Shown: in pieces, positions 54,540 to 62,548 of the stretch | How positions within the stretch are numbered: position 1 is the first letter of the stretch | Layout of the letters: each line of letters starts with the position of its first letter | Assembly (NCBI GenBank): GCA_965220855.1 | Contig: CBDCQY010000001.1 | Span: 806,001 to 870,000 of the forward strand | Length of the DNA stretch: 64,000 nucleotides | Direction: 5' to 3' | Origin: Bin95 sp965220855 | GTDB taxonomy: Bacteria > Pseudomonadota > Alphaproteobacteria > Bin95 | Notes under the pieces: model-generated | Databases searched by the model: none | Told to the model about the DNA's origin: nothing | Seen by the model: the letters and a program-made list of their open reading frames with translations, nothing else | Program-made: the position numbers and the translations under genes

Positions 54540-54908
54540 CGTTTGAGTTCGACCGAGGGGCAGCCCATGGCCGCCGACAATACGGATGCGCCGCTCAGCG
54601 CCGCCGAGATTCGGGAGTTTCGCCGGCTGATAGCTGCCGGGCAGCGCTCGGCCCATGGCGCCCATCCGCTGACGGCGGCCCTCCCCGGCGTGTTCGCCGC
54701 AGGCTTTCTGGCCCTGTTCGGGTGGATGGCGTTCCAGACGCATGCCAACAGCGCCGCCATCGCCGTGCTGCAGAACGACGTCACCAGGCTCCAGACCGAC
54801 GTGAAGGACCTGAAAGCCGGGCAGGAGGAGATGAAGGCCGCCATTGCGGAACTCCAGGCGGGGCAAAGAGAGATGAGGGCATTGCTGCTGGAATTGAAGC
54901 GCCGGTAG
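54515..54908 (+). repeat. Tandem duplication unit 2
   Basis: The second unit of the duplication starting at 54076. It is shorter by one 21-base heptad-coding segment in the coiled-coil region, which preserves frame and heptad phase. Confidence 0.85.
54567..54908 (+). CDS. Small membrane-anchored coiled-coil protein, copy 2, 113 aa
   Basis: A close paralogue of the preceding gene. It has the same N-terminus (DAPLSAAEIREFRRLIAAGQR), one membrane helix (GVFAAGFLALFGWMAF) and the same C-terminal coiled coil ending MRALLLELKRR. It lacks exactly seven residues (one heptad, EQLRAGQ in copy 1) in the coiled coil. The ribosome site GAGGGG and the promoter are conserved with copy 1. Both copies stay in frame, so both are probably expressed. 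Confidence 0.75.
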   Translation: MAADNTDAPLSAAEIREFRRLIAAGQRSAHGAHPLTAALPGVFAAGFLALFGWMAFQTHANSAAIAVLQNDVTRLQTDVKDLKAGQEEMKAAIAELQAGQREMRALLLELKRR

Positions 54909-54941
54909 AACCGCTTGAAGCAAGTCCTCTCCCTTTCCGTG

Positions 54942-55574
54942 TCAGTGGAAGAGTGGCTGCCATGGCCCGGCGGGGGAATCGCCCCATTCTGCGTCTTCGG
55001 GTAGTTTGACGTACCCGGCATAAACCGCTTCGATAACCTTTCCAGCGGTAAATGGCGCCGACGTAGCTTTCAAGAAAGTGTTCCGACCTCGCGGACTGGG
55101 TTTTCTTTTCCAGCGTCGAGGAGCTCCGGAATTGTAGCGGGAGAATAACAGTATATTTTCGCGATTTGCTGCGATGAGCGCTTCGGTACGGACCCGAATC
55201 ATCACAGGTCTTTCGTTTTGATATGATTCGAAATGTTTCCGACCGGGGTCTTTCAGATTAACGCGAGGCCAAAAGAACACATACCTGTTGATAAATTCGA
55301 CAAAATCCTCAAACGACATGTCCGGAGGATCGAGACGCATATTCCCGGAGCGTAGCAGATTCTGGTCGCGGATATGCACCACTACGCCGTCCACATTCAG
55401 GCGGCAGCTCTCCCGGCGTTTTTGCCGCTTGAGGTCCGGGCGTCCGGCGGCGTCGAAGAACCGGGCGGCGCATTCCAGCGCGCCACGGCGTTGGATGGAA
55501 TCGAGATTCTCGCGCGCGGTCAGGTGGTAGAGGAAGGGCCGTCGGCGTTGGAAGTCCGCGAGGTCGAAAGGCAA
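54942..55574 (-). CDS. DUF7002-like / DarT-like putative ADP-ribosyltransferase-fold protein, 210 aa
   Basis: The N-terminal RPFLYHLTARENLDSIQRRGALECAARFF resembles the YHxTxxxNLxSIxxxGxL opening of DarT-like and DUF7002 proteins, in which it forms part of an ADP-ribosyltransferase-type NAD pocket. The middle has FEDFVEFINRYVFFWPRVN. The C-terminal part has ILLFSRYNSGAPRRWKRKPSPRGRNTF and KVIEAVYAGYVKLPEDA with a possible catalytic Glu. The only plausible start is TTG 55574, 14 bases after the leuD stop and on the same strand. Base composition is more AT-rich than in leuCD. No DarG-like macrodomain antitoxin is adjacent. Family assignment is from memory of motifs and is moderate. Confidence 0.6.
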   Translation of the reverse strand: MPFDLADFQRRRPFLYHLTARENLDSIQRRGALECAARFFDAAGRPDLKRQKRRESCRLNVDGVVVHIRDQNLLRSGNMRLDPPDMSFEDFVEFINRYVFFWPRVNLKDPGRKHFESYQNERPVMIRVRTEALIAANRENILLFSRYNSGAPRRWKRKPSPRGRNTFLKATSAPFTAGKVIEAVYAGYVKLPEDAEWGDSPAGPWQPLFH

Positions 55575-55587
55575 TCTCCCGACCCGC

Positions 55588-56202
55588 CTACTCCGTGTAG
55601 AGCCAGGGGCGGGCGAGGCGGTCGGCGGTTTCGAAGCTGTCGATGCTCCCGGCGCGCTCCATGGTCAGGCCGATATCGTCCAGGCCGTTCAGCAGGCAGT
55701 GCTTGCGGTGCGGATCGACCTCGAAGGCGATCTGCTCGCCGTCCGGGCGGGTGATCACCTGGTTCTCCAGATCGACCGTGATGCGCGCATTCTCGCCGCG
55801 CTCGGCGTCTTCCATCAGCCGGTCGCGATCCTCGCGCGAGAGCTTGATCGGCAACAGGCCGTTCTTGAAGCTGTTATTGTAGAAGATGTCGGCGAAATCC
55901 GTGCCGAGAATGGCCTGCACGCCATAATCCGCCAGCGCCCAGGGGGCGTGCTCGCGCGACGAGCCGCAGCCGAAATTGTCGCCCACCACCAGGATGCTGG
56001 CGCCGCGCCAGGCCGGCTGGTTGAGCACGAAATCCGGATTTTCCCGCCCCTCGGCGTCATAGCGCATGTCGTTGAACAGATGGCGGCCGAGGCCGGCGCG
56101 CTCGATGGTCTTCAGGAAGCGCGCCGGGATGATCTTGTCGGTGTCGATATTGATCTGCGGCAGCGGCGCGCCGACGCCGGTCACGGTCTCGAACTTGCGC
56201 AT
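55588..56202 (-). CDS. leuD: 3-Isopropylmalate dehydratase small subunit, 204 aa
   Basis: The swivel domain subunit of isopropylmalate isomerase in leucine synthesis. Family features are FETVTGVGAPLPQINIDTDKIIPARFLKTIERAGLG at the N-terminus, VVGDNFGCGSSREHAPWALADYGVQAILGTDFADIFYNNSFKNGLLPI (about residues 72-119), and a total of 204 residues as usual. It lies 17 bases downstream of leuC. Confidence 0.97.
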   Translation of the reverse strand: MRKFETVTGVGAPLPQINIDTDKIIPARFLKTIERAGLGRHLFNDMRYDAEGRENPDFVLNQPAWRGASILVVGDNFGCGSSREHAPWALADYGVQAILGTDFADIFYNNSFKNGLLPIKLSREDRDRLMEDAERGENARITVDLENQVITRPDGEQIAFEVDPHRKHCLLNGLDDIGLTMERAGSIDSFETADRLARPWLYTE

Positions 56203-56219
56203 CGCCTGTCTCCTCTCTC

Positions 56220-57632
56220 TCAACCGAGCTCGCGCACATCGGCCAGGCGGCCCGCCAGCGCGGCGGCGGCCGCCATAGCCGGGCTCACCAGATGGGTGCG
56301 CCCGCCCGGCCCCTGCCGGCCCTCGAAATTGCGGTTCGAGGTGGAGGCGCTGCGCTCGCCGGGCGCGAGCTTGTCGTCGTTCATCGCCAGACACATGGAG
56401 CAGCCGGGCTCGCGCCACTCGAAGCCGGCCTCGGCCAGGATGCGGTCCAGCCCCTCCTCCTCCGCCTGCGCCTTGACCAGGCCGGAGCCGGGCACCACCA
56501 GCGCGCGCACGCCATCCGCCACCCGGCGCCCGGCGGCGACGGCCGCGGCCGCGCGAATATCCTCGATGCGCCCGTTGGTGCAGGAGCCGATGAACACCGT
56601 GTCGATGGCGATCTCCTGCAGCGGCTGGCCGGCGCGAAGCCCCATATAGTCGATCGAGCGCTGCACCGCGTTGCGCCGGCCCTCATCCTCGATCTCGGCC
56701 GGGTCCGGCACGCGCGCGGTGATCGGCAGCGCGTCCTGCGGGCTGGTGCCCCAGGTGACATGGGGCGCGATGTCCGCCGCCGCGATGCGCACCTCGGTGT
56801 CATAGACCGCGCCCGGATCCGACGGCAGGCGCTTCCAGACCGCGACCGCGGCGTCCCAGGCCGCGCCCTTGGGCGCGTGCGGGCGGCCCTTCAGATAGCC
56901 GAAGGTGGTGTCGTCGGGGGCGATCAGCCCGGCGCGCGCGCCGGCCTCGATCGACATGTTGCAGACCGTCATCCGCCCTTCCATGGAGAGGTCGCGGATC
57001 GCCCGGCCGGTATATTCGATCACATGGCCGGTGCCGCCGGCGGTGCCGATGCGCCCGATGATCGCCAGGATCAGGTCCTTGGCGGTGCAGCCGGGCGGCA
57101 GCGCGCCGTCGATCTCGACGCGCATGTTGCGCGCCGGGCGCTGGATCAGCGTCTGCGTCGCCAGCACATGCTCGACCTCGGAGGTGCCGATGCCGAAGGC
57201 GAGCGCCCCGAAGGCGCCATGCGTGGAGGTGTGGCTGTCGCCGCAGACCACCGTCGTGCCCGGCTGCGTCATGCCCTGCTCCGGGCCGATGATATGCACG
57301 ATGCCCTGGCGCACATCGTTGACCGGGAAGTAGGGCACGCCGAACTCGGCCACATTGCGCTCCAGCGTCTCGACCTGGAGGCGCGATTCCTCGTTCTCGA
57401 TGACGCCGGCGCGCGCGGCCGGCTCGGTCGGGATATTGTGGTCGGCGACCGCGATGGTGGCGTCCGGCCGGCGCACGCCGCGACCGGCGGCGCGCAGCCC
57501 GGCGAAAGCCTGCGGGCTGGTCACCTCATGCACCAGATGGCGGTCGATATAGATCAGGCAGGTGCCGTCTTCCTGGGTATCGACCAGGTGGCTTGCCCAG
57601 ATCTTGTCGAACAGCGTGCGGGGCTCAGTCAT
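56220..57632 (-). CDS. leuC: 3-Isopropylmalate dehydratase large subunit, 470 aa
   Basis: An aconitase-superfamily enzyme with a [4Fe-4S] cluster that isomerises 2- to 3-isopropylmalate. The cluster cysteines appear as IGSCTNGR (about residue 350) and GCSMCLAMN (about 410-418). The N-terminal RTLFDKIWASHLV and the VVCGDSHTSTHGAFGALAFGIGTSEVEHVLATQTL segment (about residues 130-164) are typical. It overlaps the rplS stop by eight bases, so it is cotranscribed with the rpsP-rimM-trmD-rplS block. Confidence 0.98.
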   Translation of the reverse strand: MTEPRTLFDKIWASHLVDTQEDGTCLIYIDRHLVHEVTSPQAFAGLRAAGRGVRRPDATIAVADHNIPTEPAARAGVIENEESRLQVETLERNVAEFGVPYFPVNDVRQGIVHIIGPEQGMTQPGTTVVCGDSHTSTHGAFGALAFGIGTSEVEHVLATQTLIQRPARNMRVEIDGALPPGCTAKDLILAIIGRIGTAGGTGHVIEYTGRAIRDLSMEGRMTVCNMSIEAGARAGLIAPDDTTFGYLKGRPHAPKGAAWDAAVAVWKRLPSDPGAVYDTEVRIAAADIAPHVTWGTSPQDALPITARVPDPAEIEDEGRRNAVQRSIDYMGLRAGQPLQEIAIDTVFIGSCTNGRIEDIRAAAAVAAGRRVADGVRALVVPGSGLVKAQAEEEGLDRILAEAGFEWREPGCSMCLAMNDDKLAPGERSASTSNRNFEGRQGPGGRTHLVSPAMAAAAALAGRLADVRELG

Positions 57633-58035
57633 CGCCGTCGGTCCTGTTCTGGCGCTTCGTGCGCCGGACGACGCCGCGAGTGCGCTCGGGGATGCGCGCC
57701 GCGCGCCCGCGCCGCTCGCGCAGATAGTAGAGCTTGGCGCGCCGCACGCGCCCGCGCCGCACCACCTCGATGCCGGCGATATTGGGCGAGTAGAGCGGGA
57801 AGATGCGCTCCACGCCCTCGCCGGAGGAAATCTTGCGCACCACGAAGGAGGCGTTGAGATTGCTGCCGCCCCGCCTGGCGATCACCACGCCCTCATAGGC
57901 CTGGATGCGCTCGCGCGCGCCCTCGATCACCTTGTAGTTGACGCGCACCGTGTCGCCCGGGCGAAAGTCCGGGATCGCGCGCTCGTCCGTCAGCCGGGCG
58001 ATCTGCTCGCGCTCCAGCGTTTCGATCATGTTCAT
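57625..58035 (-). CDS. rplS: 50S ribosomal protein L19, 136 aa
   Basis: L19 sits at the ribosomal subunit interface. The conserved core is IPDFRPGDTVRVNYKVIEGARERIQAYEGVVIARRGG (residues 22-58) and GVERIFPLYSPNIAGIEVVRRGRVRRAKLYYLRERRGRAARI. A basic C-terminal tail (PERTRGVVRRTKRQNRTDGDD) extends it slightly beyond the bacterial standard of about 115, as in other alphaproteobacteria. It overlaps trmD by four bases. Confidence 0.97.
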   Translation of the reverse strand: MNMIETLEREQIARLTDERAIPDFRPGDTVRVNYKVIEGARERIQAYEGVVIARRGGSNLNASFVVRKISSGEGVERIFPLYSPNIAGIEVVRRGRVRRAKLYYLRERRGRAARIPERTRGVVRRTKRQNRTDGDD

Positions 58036-58736
58036 CGGTTCCGGTCCTCATGCTCCGCCCGGCCGGCCCAGAGATCCGGCCGCCGCGCCTTCGTCATCGC
58101 CTCCGCCCGCGCCTGCCGCCAGGCGCGGATCCTGCCGTGATGGCCCGAAAGCAGCACTTCCGGAACCGTGCGCCCGGCCCAGCAAGCCGGGCGCGTATAG
58201 TGCGGATATTCCAGCAATCCGCCCTCGAAACTCTCTTCCTCGACCGACTCCGCGCTGCCCATCACCCCCGGCAACAGGCGCACCGAGGCGTCGAGCACCG
58301 CCAGCGCCGCCGGCTCTCCGCCGGACAGCACGAAGTCCCCGAGACTCACCTCCTCCGGCTCCCAGGCGTCGAGAAAGCGCTCGTCCACCCCCTCATACCG
58401 CCCGCAGAAGAGCGTCGGCCCCGCGCCGGCGGCCAGCGCCGCCGCCCGCGCCTGCGAGAACGGGCGCCCGCGCGGCGAAAGCTGGATCAGCGGCCCGCGC
58501 CGGTCCCAGGCGGCATCGACCGCCTCGGACGCCACATCGGCCCGCATCACCATGCCCGCGCCGCCGCCGAACGGCGTGTCGTCCACGGAGCGGTGCTTAT
58601 CGCGCGCAAAGGCGCGGATGTCCACCACTTCCAGCCGCCAGAGCCCGGCCGCCAGCGCCTTGCCGGCGAGCGAATGGCCGAGCGGCCCCGGAAACATCTC
58701 CGGGAAGAGCGTCAGCACGGTCGCGGTCCAGCTCAC
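58032..58736 (-). CDS. trmD: tRNA (guanine-N1)-methyltransferase TrmD, 234 aa
   Basis: A SPOUT-class enzyme that makes m1G37 in tRNA. It contains TVLTLFPEMFPGPLGHSLAGKAL at the N-terminus, VDDTPFGGGAGMVMR (about residues 51-65), the trefoil-knot SAM site LFCGRYEGVDERFLDAWEPEEVSLGDFVLSGGEPAALAVLDA (about 108-149) and LLEYPHYTRPACWAGRTVPEVLLSGHH. It overlaps rimM and rplS by four bases each. Confidence 0.98.
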   Translation of the reverse strand: MSWTATVLTLFPEMFPGPLGHSLAGKALAAGLWRLEVVDIRAFARDKHRSVDDTPFGGGAGMVMRADVASEAVDAAWDRRGPLIQLSPRGRPFSQARAAALAAGAGPTLFCGRYEGVDERFLDAWEPEEVSLGDFVLSGGEPAALAVLDASVRLLPGVMGSAESVEEESFEGGLLEYPHYTRPACWAGRTVPEVLLSGHHGRIRAWRQARAEAMTKARRPDLWAGRAEHEDRNR

Positions 58737-59239
58737 AGCCCCTCCGGCGGGTCGATGCTGACCGTCCCGGCGGCGAGGTCGATCACCGGCACCGCCTTGC
58801 GCGTGAAGGGCAGCACCTGCGGCGGGCCGCCATCGTCGGGGAGGATCTCGATCACGTCGCCGGCGCCGAAATCGTGCAGCGCGCGCACCGTCCCCACCCG
58901 TGCGCCGCTCATATCCAGCGCCGCCAGGCCGATCAGGTCGGCATGGTAGAACTCGTCCTCGTCAGCGGCTTTCGGCAGCGCGTTGCGCCGGCAGAACAGC
59001 TTCACGCCCTTGAGCGCCTCGGCCTGATCCCGGTTCAAGACGCCGTCGAGCCGCACCACCGCGCCGTTCTTGTCGGCCCGCAGCAGCCGGAGCTTGAAGC
59101 GCCGGCGGTGGTCGCGGTCCTCCAGCGTCCCGTAATCGGCGATCGCCCTGGGCGTGGCCGTGAAGGTGCGCACCCGCACCGCGCCGTGCAGGCCGTGCGC
59201 GCCGGTAATCACGCCGAGACAGAGGCGGGATGCGCCCAT
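58733..59239 (-). CDS. rimM: 16S rRNA processing protein RimM, 168 aa
   Basis: A 30S maturation factor that binds S19. The RimM N-terminal domain has LCLGVITGAHGLHGAVRVRTFTATP, and the C-terminal PRC-barrel-like domain has DEFYHADLIGLAALDMSGARVGTVRALHDFGAGDVIEI and FTRKAVPVIDLAAGTVSIDPPEGL. It begins 19 bases after rpsP and is coupled to trmD. Confidence 0.96.
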   Translation of the reverse strand: MGASRLCLGVITGAHGLHGAVRVRTFTATPRAIADYGTLEDRDHRRRFKLRLLRADKNGAVVRLDGVLNRDQAEALKGVKLFCRRNALPKAADEDEFYHADLIGLAALDMSGARVGTVRALHDFGAGDVIEILPDDGGPPQVLPFTRKAVPVIDLAAGTVSIDPPEGL

Positions 59240-59258
59240 CTCAGGCCCTCCCCGGCGC

Positions 59259-59618
59259 CTACGCTTCGCCGGCGGCGCCGGCGGCGGCCTCGGCCCTGGC
59301 CTTCAGCCGCTCCTGCGCCTTGGCCTTGGGCAGATGCTGCTTCGTCTGCTGCGGGATGGCGGGCGCCTCCGCGATGCCGGCCTGGCCGAGGAAGCGCGCG
59401 ACGCGCTCCGAGGGCGTGGCGCCGACCGAGAGCCAGTGGCGGATGCGCTCTTCCTTGAGGCGCAGCCGGTCGTCATGGTCCTTCGGCATCATCGGATTGT
59501 AGAAGCCGAGAATCTCGATGAACCGGCCGTCGCGGGGCGCGGAGCCTTCCGCGACGACGATGCGGTAGAAGGGCCGGCGTTTGGCCCCGCCGCGGGTGAG
59601 GCGAATTCTGAGCGCCAT
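59259..59618 (-). CDS. rpsP: 30S ribosomal protein S16, 119 aa
   Basis: The conserved N-terminus is ALRIRLTRGGAKRRPFYRIVVAEGSAPRDGRFIEILGFYNPMMPK. VGATPSERVARFLGQAGI follows, and an Ala/Lys-rich tail (QRLKARAEAAAGAAGEA) makes it longer than the E. coli protein (82 residues), as is common in alphaproteobacteria. The ribosome site AAGGAAA precedes the ATG. It is second after ffh in the ffh-rpsP-rimM-trmD-rplS block. Confidence 0.97.
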   Translation of the reverse strand: MALRIRLTRGGAKRRPFYRIVVAEGSAPRDGRFIEILGFYNPMMPKDHDDRLRLKEERIRHWLSVGATPSERVARFLGQAGIAEAPAIPQQTKQHLPKAKAQERLKARAEAAAGAAGEA

Positions 59619-59655
59619 GAGCTTTCCTTGTTGGGGGCGAGGGAGCGCGCGGGCG

Positions 59656-61008
59656 TCAGCGCCGGGCCAGCAGGGCCTCGAGGCCCCGGCCCGCCATGCC
59701 GCGCTTTTCCAGCTTGCCGACGCGCTTCATCATCGTCTGCATCTGCTGGAACTGTTTCAGCATCCGGTTGACTTCCTGCACCGAGGCGCCGGCCCCGGCG
59801 GCGATGCGCCGCTTGCGCGACGCCTTCACGATCTCCGGCCGGGAACGCTCGCGCGGCGTCATCGACAGGATGATCGCCTCCTGGCGCGTGATCCAGCCTT
59901 CATCCACTTTGGCCTTGGCCATCTCCGCCTTGAGCCGCCCGACCTGGGGCAGCATGCCCATCAGCCCACCGAGGCCGCCCATCTTGCGCATCTGGCGCAG
60001 CTGCGTCAGCAGGTCGTTCAGGTCCATGCGGCCGCGCTTCAGCTTCTCGGCGAGCTTCTCGGCCTCTTCTTGCTCGATGGTCTCGGCCGCGCGCTCCACC
60101 AGGCCGACGACATCGCCCATGCCCAGAATGCGCGAGGCGACGCGCTCGGGGTGGAACACCTCGATGCGGTCCAGCTGCTCGCCCGTGCCGACGAACTTGA
60201 TCGGCCGCCCGGTGACATGGCGCATGGAGAGCGCCGCGCCGCCGCGCGCATCGCCGTCGATGCGGGTGAGCACGATGCCGCTCACGCCCACATGCTCGTC
60301 GAAGGCGGCGGCGGTGTTGACGGCGTCCTGGCCGGTCATCGCGTCGGCGACCAGCAGGCTCTCCACCGGCTTCACCAGGTCGCGCAACTCCGCCGCCTCG
60401 TCCATCATCTCGCGGTCGATGGCGAGCCGACCGGCGGTGTCGATGAACACGATGTCATAGCCTTCGCGCGCGGCGGTGCGCATCGCGCGCCGGGCGATCG
60501 CCGCCGGCCGTTCGCCCAGGACGACGGGCAGCGTGTCGATGCCCGCCTGCCGGCCGAGCAGCTCCAGCTGCTGCTGCGCCGCCGGGCGATAGACGTCGAC
60601 CGAGGCCATCAGCACCTTCTTGCCCTCGCGGTCGCGCAGGCGCAGCGCCAGCTTGGCGGTGGTGGTGGTCTTGCCGGAGCCCTGCAGGCCCAGCATCAGC
60701 AGCGCCAGCGGCGGATTGCCGGCGAGGCGGAGCTCCTCGGCCTCGCCGCCCAGCATCTCGACCAGCCGGTCATGGACGATCTTGACCACCTGCTGGCCGG
60801 GCGTGACCGAGCGCAGCACCTCGCTGCCGACGGCCCGTTCCTGCACCGCGTCCAGCAGCGCGCGCACCGCCGGCAGCGCCGCATCGGCTTCCAGCAGCGC
60901 CACCCGAACCTCGCGCAGCGCCGCCTGCACATCGCCGGCCGAGAGCGAGCCGCGCCGCGTGAGCCGCTCGAAAACCGCGCCCAGGCGGTTCGTCAGTCCC
61001 TCGAACAT
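59656..61008 (-). CDS. ffh: Signal recognition particle protein Ffh, 450 aa
   Basis: The SRP54 GTPase that targets nascent membrane proteins to FtsY and the translocon. The N domain starts MFEGLTNRLGAVFERLTRRGSLSAGDV. The G domain has GLQGSGKTTTTAKLALRLRD (about residues 107-126), VDVYRPAAQQQLE, DTAGRLAIDREMMDE and TRIDGDARGGAALS. The M domain shows the Met-rich helices KMGGLGGLMGMLPQ and NRMLKQFQQMQTMMKRVGKL. Its C-terminus is short, as normal for bacteria. Confidence 0.98.
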   Translation of the reverse strand: MFEGLTNRLGAVFERLTRRGSLSAGDVQAALREVRVALLEADAALPAVRALLDAVQERAVGSEVLRSVTPGQQVVKIVHDRLVEMLGGEAEELRLAGNPPLALLMLGLQGSGKTTTTAKLALRLRDREGKKVLMASVDVYRPAAQQQLELLGRQAGIDTLPVVLGERPAAIARRAMRTAAREGYDIVFIDTAGRLAIDREMMDEAAELRDLVKPVESLLVADAMTGQDAVNTAAAFDEHVGVSGIVLTRIDGDARGGAALSMRHVTGRPIKFVGTGEQLDRIEVFHPERVASRILGMGDVVGLVERAAETIEQEEAEKLAEKLKRGRMDLNDLLTQLRQMRKMGGLGGLMGMLPQVGRLKAEMAKAKVDEGWITRQEAIILSMTPRERSRPEIVKASRKRRIAAGAGASVQEVNRMLKQFQQMQTMMKRVGKLEKRGMAGRGLEALLARR

Positions 61009-61115
61009 GGCGGCCGCTCCCCGGCGCAGCCCGGAACGCGCCGATGCGCGACTCTTCGCGGACCGGCGAGCCTCCTCGGAGGCAAGGCGTGCTTCATTGC
61101 GACGAAACGGCGGGT

Positions 61116-61144
61116 TTCCTAGCGCCCCCCCGGCGTCTCGTCAA
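61116..61144 (-). promoter_or_regulatory. Candidate promoter for the ffh-rpsP-trmD-rplS-leuCD run
   Basis: On the minus strand: TTGACG (61144-61139), a 17-base spacer and TAGGAA (61121-61116), about 110 bases before ffh. The -35 overlaps the end of the upstream SDR gene. Confidence 0.38.
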
Positions 61145-61890
61145 TAGGTTGCGCGGCCGCCGGAGACGTCGAAGGCGACGCCGGTCTGGAAGCTGCATTC
61201 CGACGAGCAGAGCCAGGCGACCGTGTTGGCCACCTCCTCCACCGTGCCGAAGCGCCCCATCGGGATCTTGGAGCGCATGAGCTCGATATGCTCGCGGGTC
61301 ATCTGCTTGAAAATGTCGGTCTCGACCGCCGCCGGGGCGACGCAATTGACCAGCACGCCGGTCGCGATGGTCTCCTTGGCGAGCGACTTGGTGAGGCCGA
61401 TGACGGCCGCCTTGGCGGCGCTGTAGGCGGCCGCGTTGGGGTTGCCTTCCTTGCCGGCGATCGAGGCTGTGTTGACGATGCGCCCGTAGCCGCGCGCGAT
61501 CATGCCCGGAACCGCCGCCCGGCAACCGTGGAACACCGCGTTCAGGTCCAGCTCGATCACCCGGCGCCAGTCTTCGAGCGAATAGTCCCAGAGGGTTCGG
61601 TTCGGCCCGGTGATGCCGGCATTGTTGCACAGGATGGCGAGCGGCCCGAGCGCCGCCTCGGTTTCGGCGAGCGCCGCCTCGACCCGGTCGTAGTCGGTCA
61701 CATCCACCGCCCAGGCCCGGGCGCGCTCGCCGAGGCTCTCGGCGGCGGCGCGGGCGGCGTCGCCGTCCAGGTCCCAGAGCGCCACCGTCGCGCCGTCGCG
61801 ATGCAGCCGCCGGGCGATCGCCAGCCCGATGCCGCGCGCCCCGCCGGTGATTGCGGCCGTCTGCCCGGCGAAATCGTATCGGACCGTCAT
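61141..61890 (-). CDS. SDR-family oxidoreductase (FabG-like), 249 aa
   Basis: A classical SDR. The coenzyme motif is AAITGGARGIGLAIARRLHRDGATVALWDLDGD, with Asp after the second strand favouring NAD(H). NNAGIT, the catalytic NTASIAGKEGNPNAAAYSAAKAAVIGLTKSLAKE and the C-terminal GVAFDVSGGRATY follow. It resembles 3-oxoacyl reductase or 2-hydroxy-acid/sugar dehydrogenases; the substrate is not assignable. ATG 61890 follows AGGAGG. The downstream ffh operon begins about 130 bases away. Confidence 0.92.
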   Translation of the reverse strand: MTVRYDFAGQTAAITGGARGIGLAIARRLHRDGATVALWDLDGDAARAAAESLGERARAWAVDVTDYDRVEAALAETEAALGPLAILCNNAGITGPNRTLWDYSLEDWRRVIELDLNAVFHGCRAAVPGMIARGYGRIVNTASIAGKEGNPNAAAYSAAKAAVIGLTKSLAKETIATGVLVNCVAPAAVETDIFKQMTREHIELMRSKIPMGRFGTVEEVANTVAWLCSSECSFQTGVAFDVSGGRATY

Positions 61891-61922
61891 CGCATCCCTC
61901 CTGTCGCGCCCGTCGGACGGTT

Positions 61923-62468
61923 CTACGCCGCCCGCGCGCCATAGACCATGGGCCCGTCCGCCGAGCCCGCAGATCGTCCGAAGGTCAGCACCATCGGCAG
62001 CGGCCCTTCCGAGACGTCCCGCCGGCGAATCCGCATCCCCGGGATCGCGTTTCTGTCGATCTCGACGCCAGGCGCCCGGTCGCCGAGCTCGTTCAGCACG
62101 AGCTGCCGGATGACCTTTTCGGTGAAGCCGCCCGGCCGCACCCGGTCATTTTCCCAGCGCGACACGACGGTCTTGTCGTCAAGACCGATCATGCCGGCAA
62201 ACGCCGCGCCCGTGGCGTCCAGCACATGGCGCAGGAACCGGATTTCCCGGCCCACCAGCTGCACCGGCGCGAGCGCGCGGGCCACCGCGACGGTCGCCAG
62301 CAGCGCGTCGAGTTGCGGTATCTCGACGCCGCCATCCTCGTCTTCCACCACAGCGTCGATCAGCGTGACCGGAACGCCGAGTTCGACGGTCGCGTCATAG
62401 GCCTTCATTGTCGATGCCTCTCTGCTCTCTTCCGCAATCGGAGCGAAGCGCCCCGAGTTCTGTGCCAT
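61923..62468 (-). CDS. HTH (Xre-like) antitoxin of a DUF4258 toxin-antitoxin pair, 181 aa
   Basis: The middle of the protein has a helix-turn-helix of Xre type (IRFLRHVLDATGAAFAGMIGLDDKTVVSRWENDRVRPGGFTEKVIRQLVL, about residues 76-125), with SRWENDR as the recognition-helix signature also seen in MqsA-like antitoxins. The N-terminal part (VTLIDAVVEDEDGGVEIPQLDALL) would bind the toxin. ATG 62468 with AGGAGG ten bases upstream is chosen over the longer frame. The gene follows the DUF4258 gene by 80 bases, in the toxin-first order of mqsRA/higBA. Confidence 0.78.
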   Translation of the reverse strand: MAQNSGRFAPIAEESREASTMKAYDATVELGVPVTLIDAVVEDEDGGVEIPQLDALLATVAVARALAPVQLVGREIRFLRHVLDATGAAFAGMIGLDDKTVVSRWENDRVRPGGFTEKVIRQLVLNELGDRAPGVEIDRNAIPGMRIRRRDVSEGPLPMVLTFGRSAGSADGPMVYGARAA

Positions 62469-62548
62469 TCTGTTCAAGCCTCCTGTTTTTTCTGCATAAG
62501 ACGGCTTCACCGCCAGCTTCTGTTGTCTTATCTGTCTTCACTCCGCGA

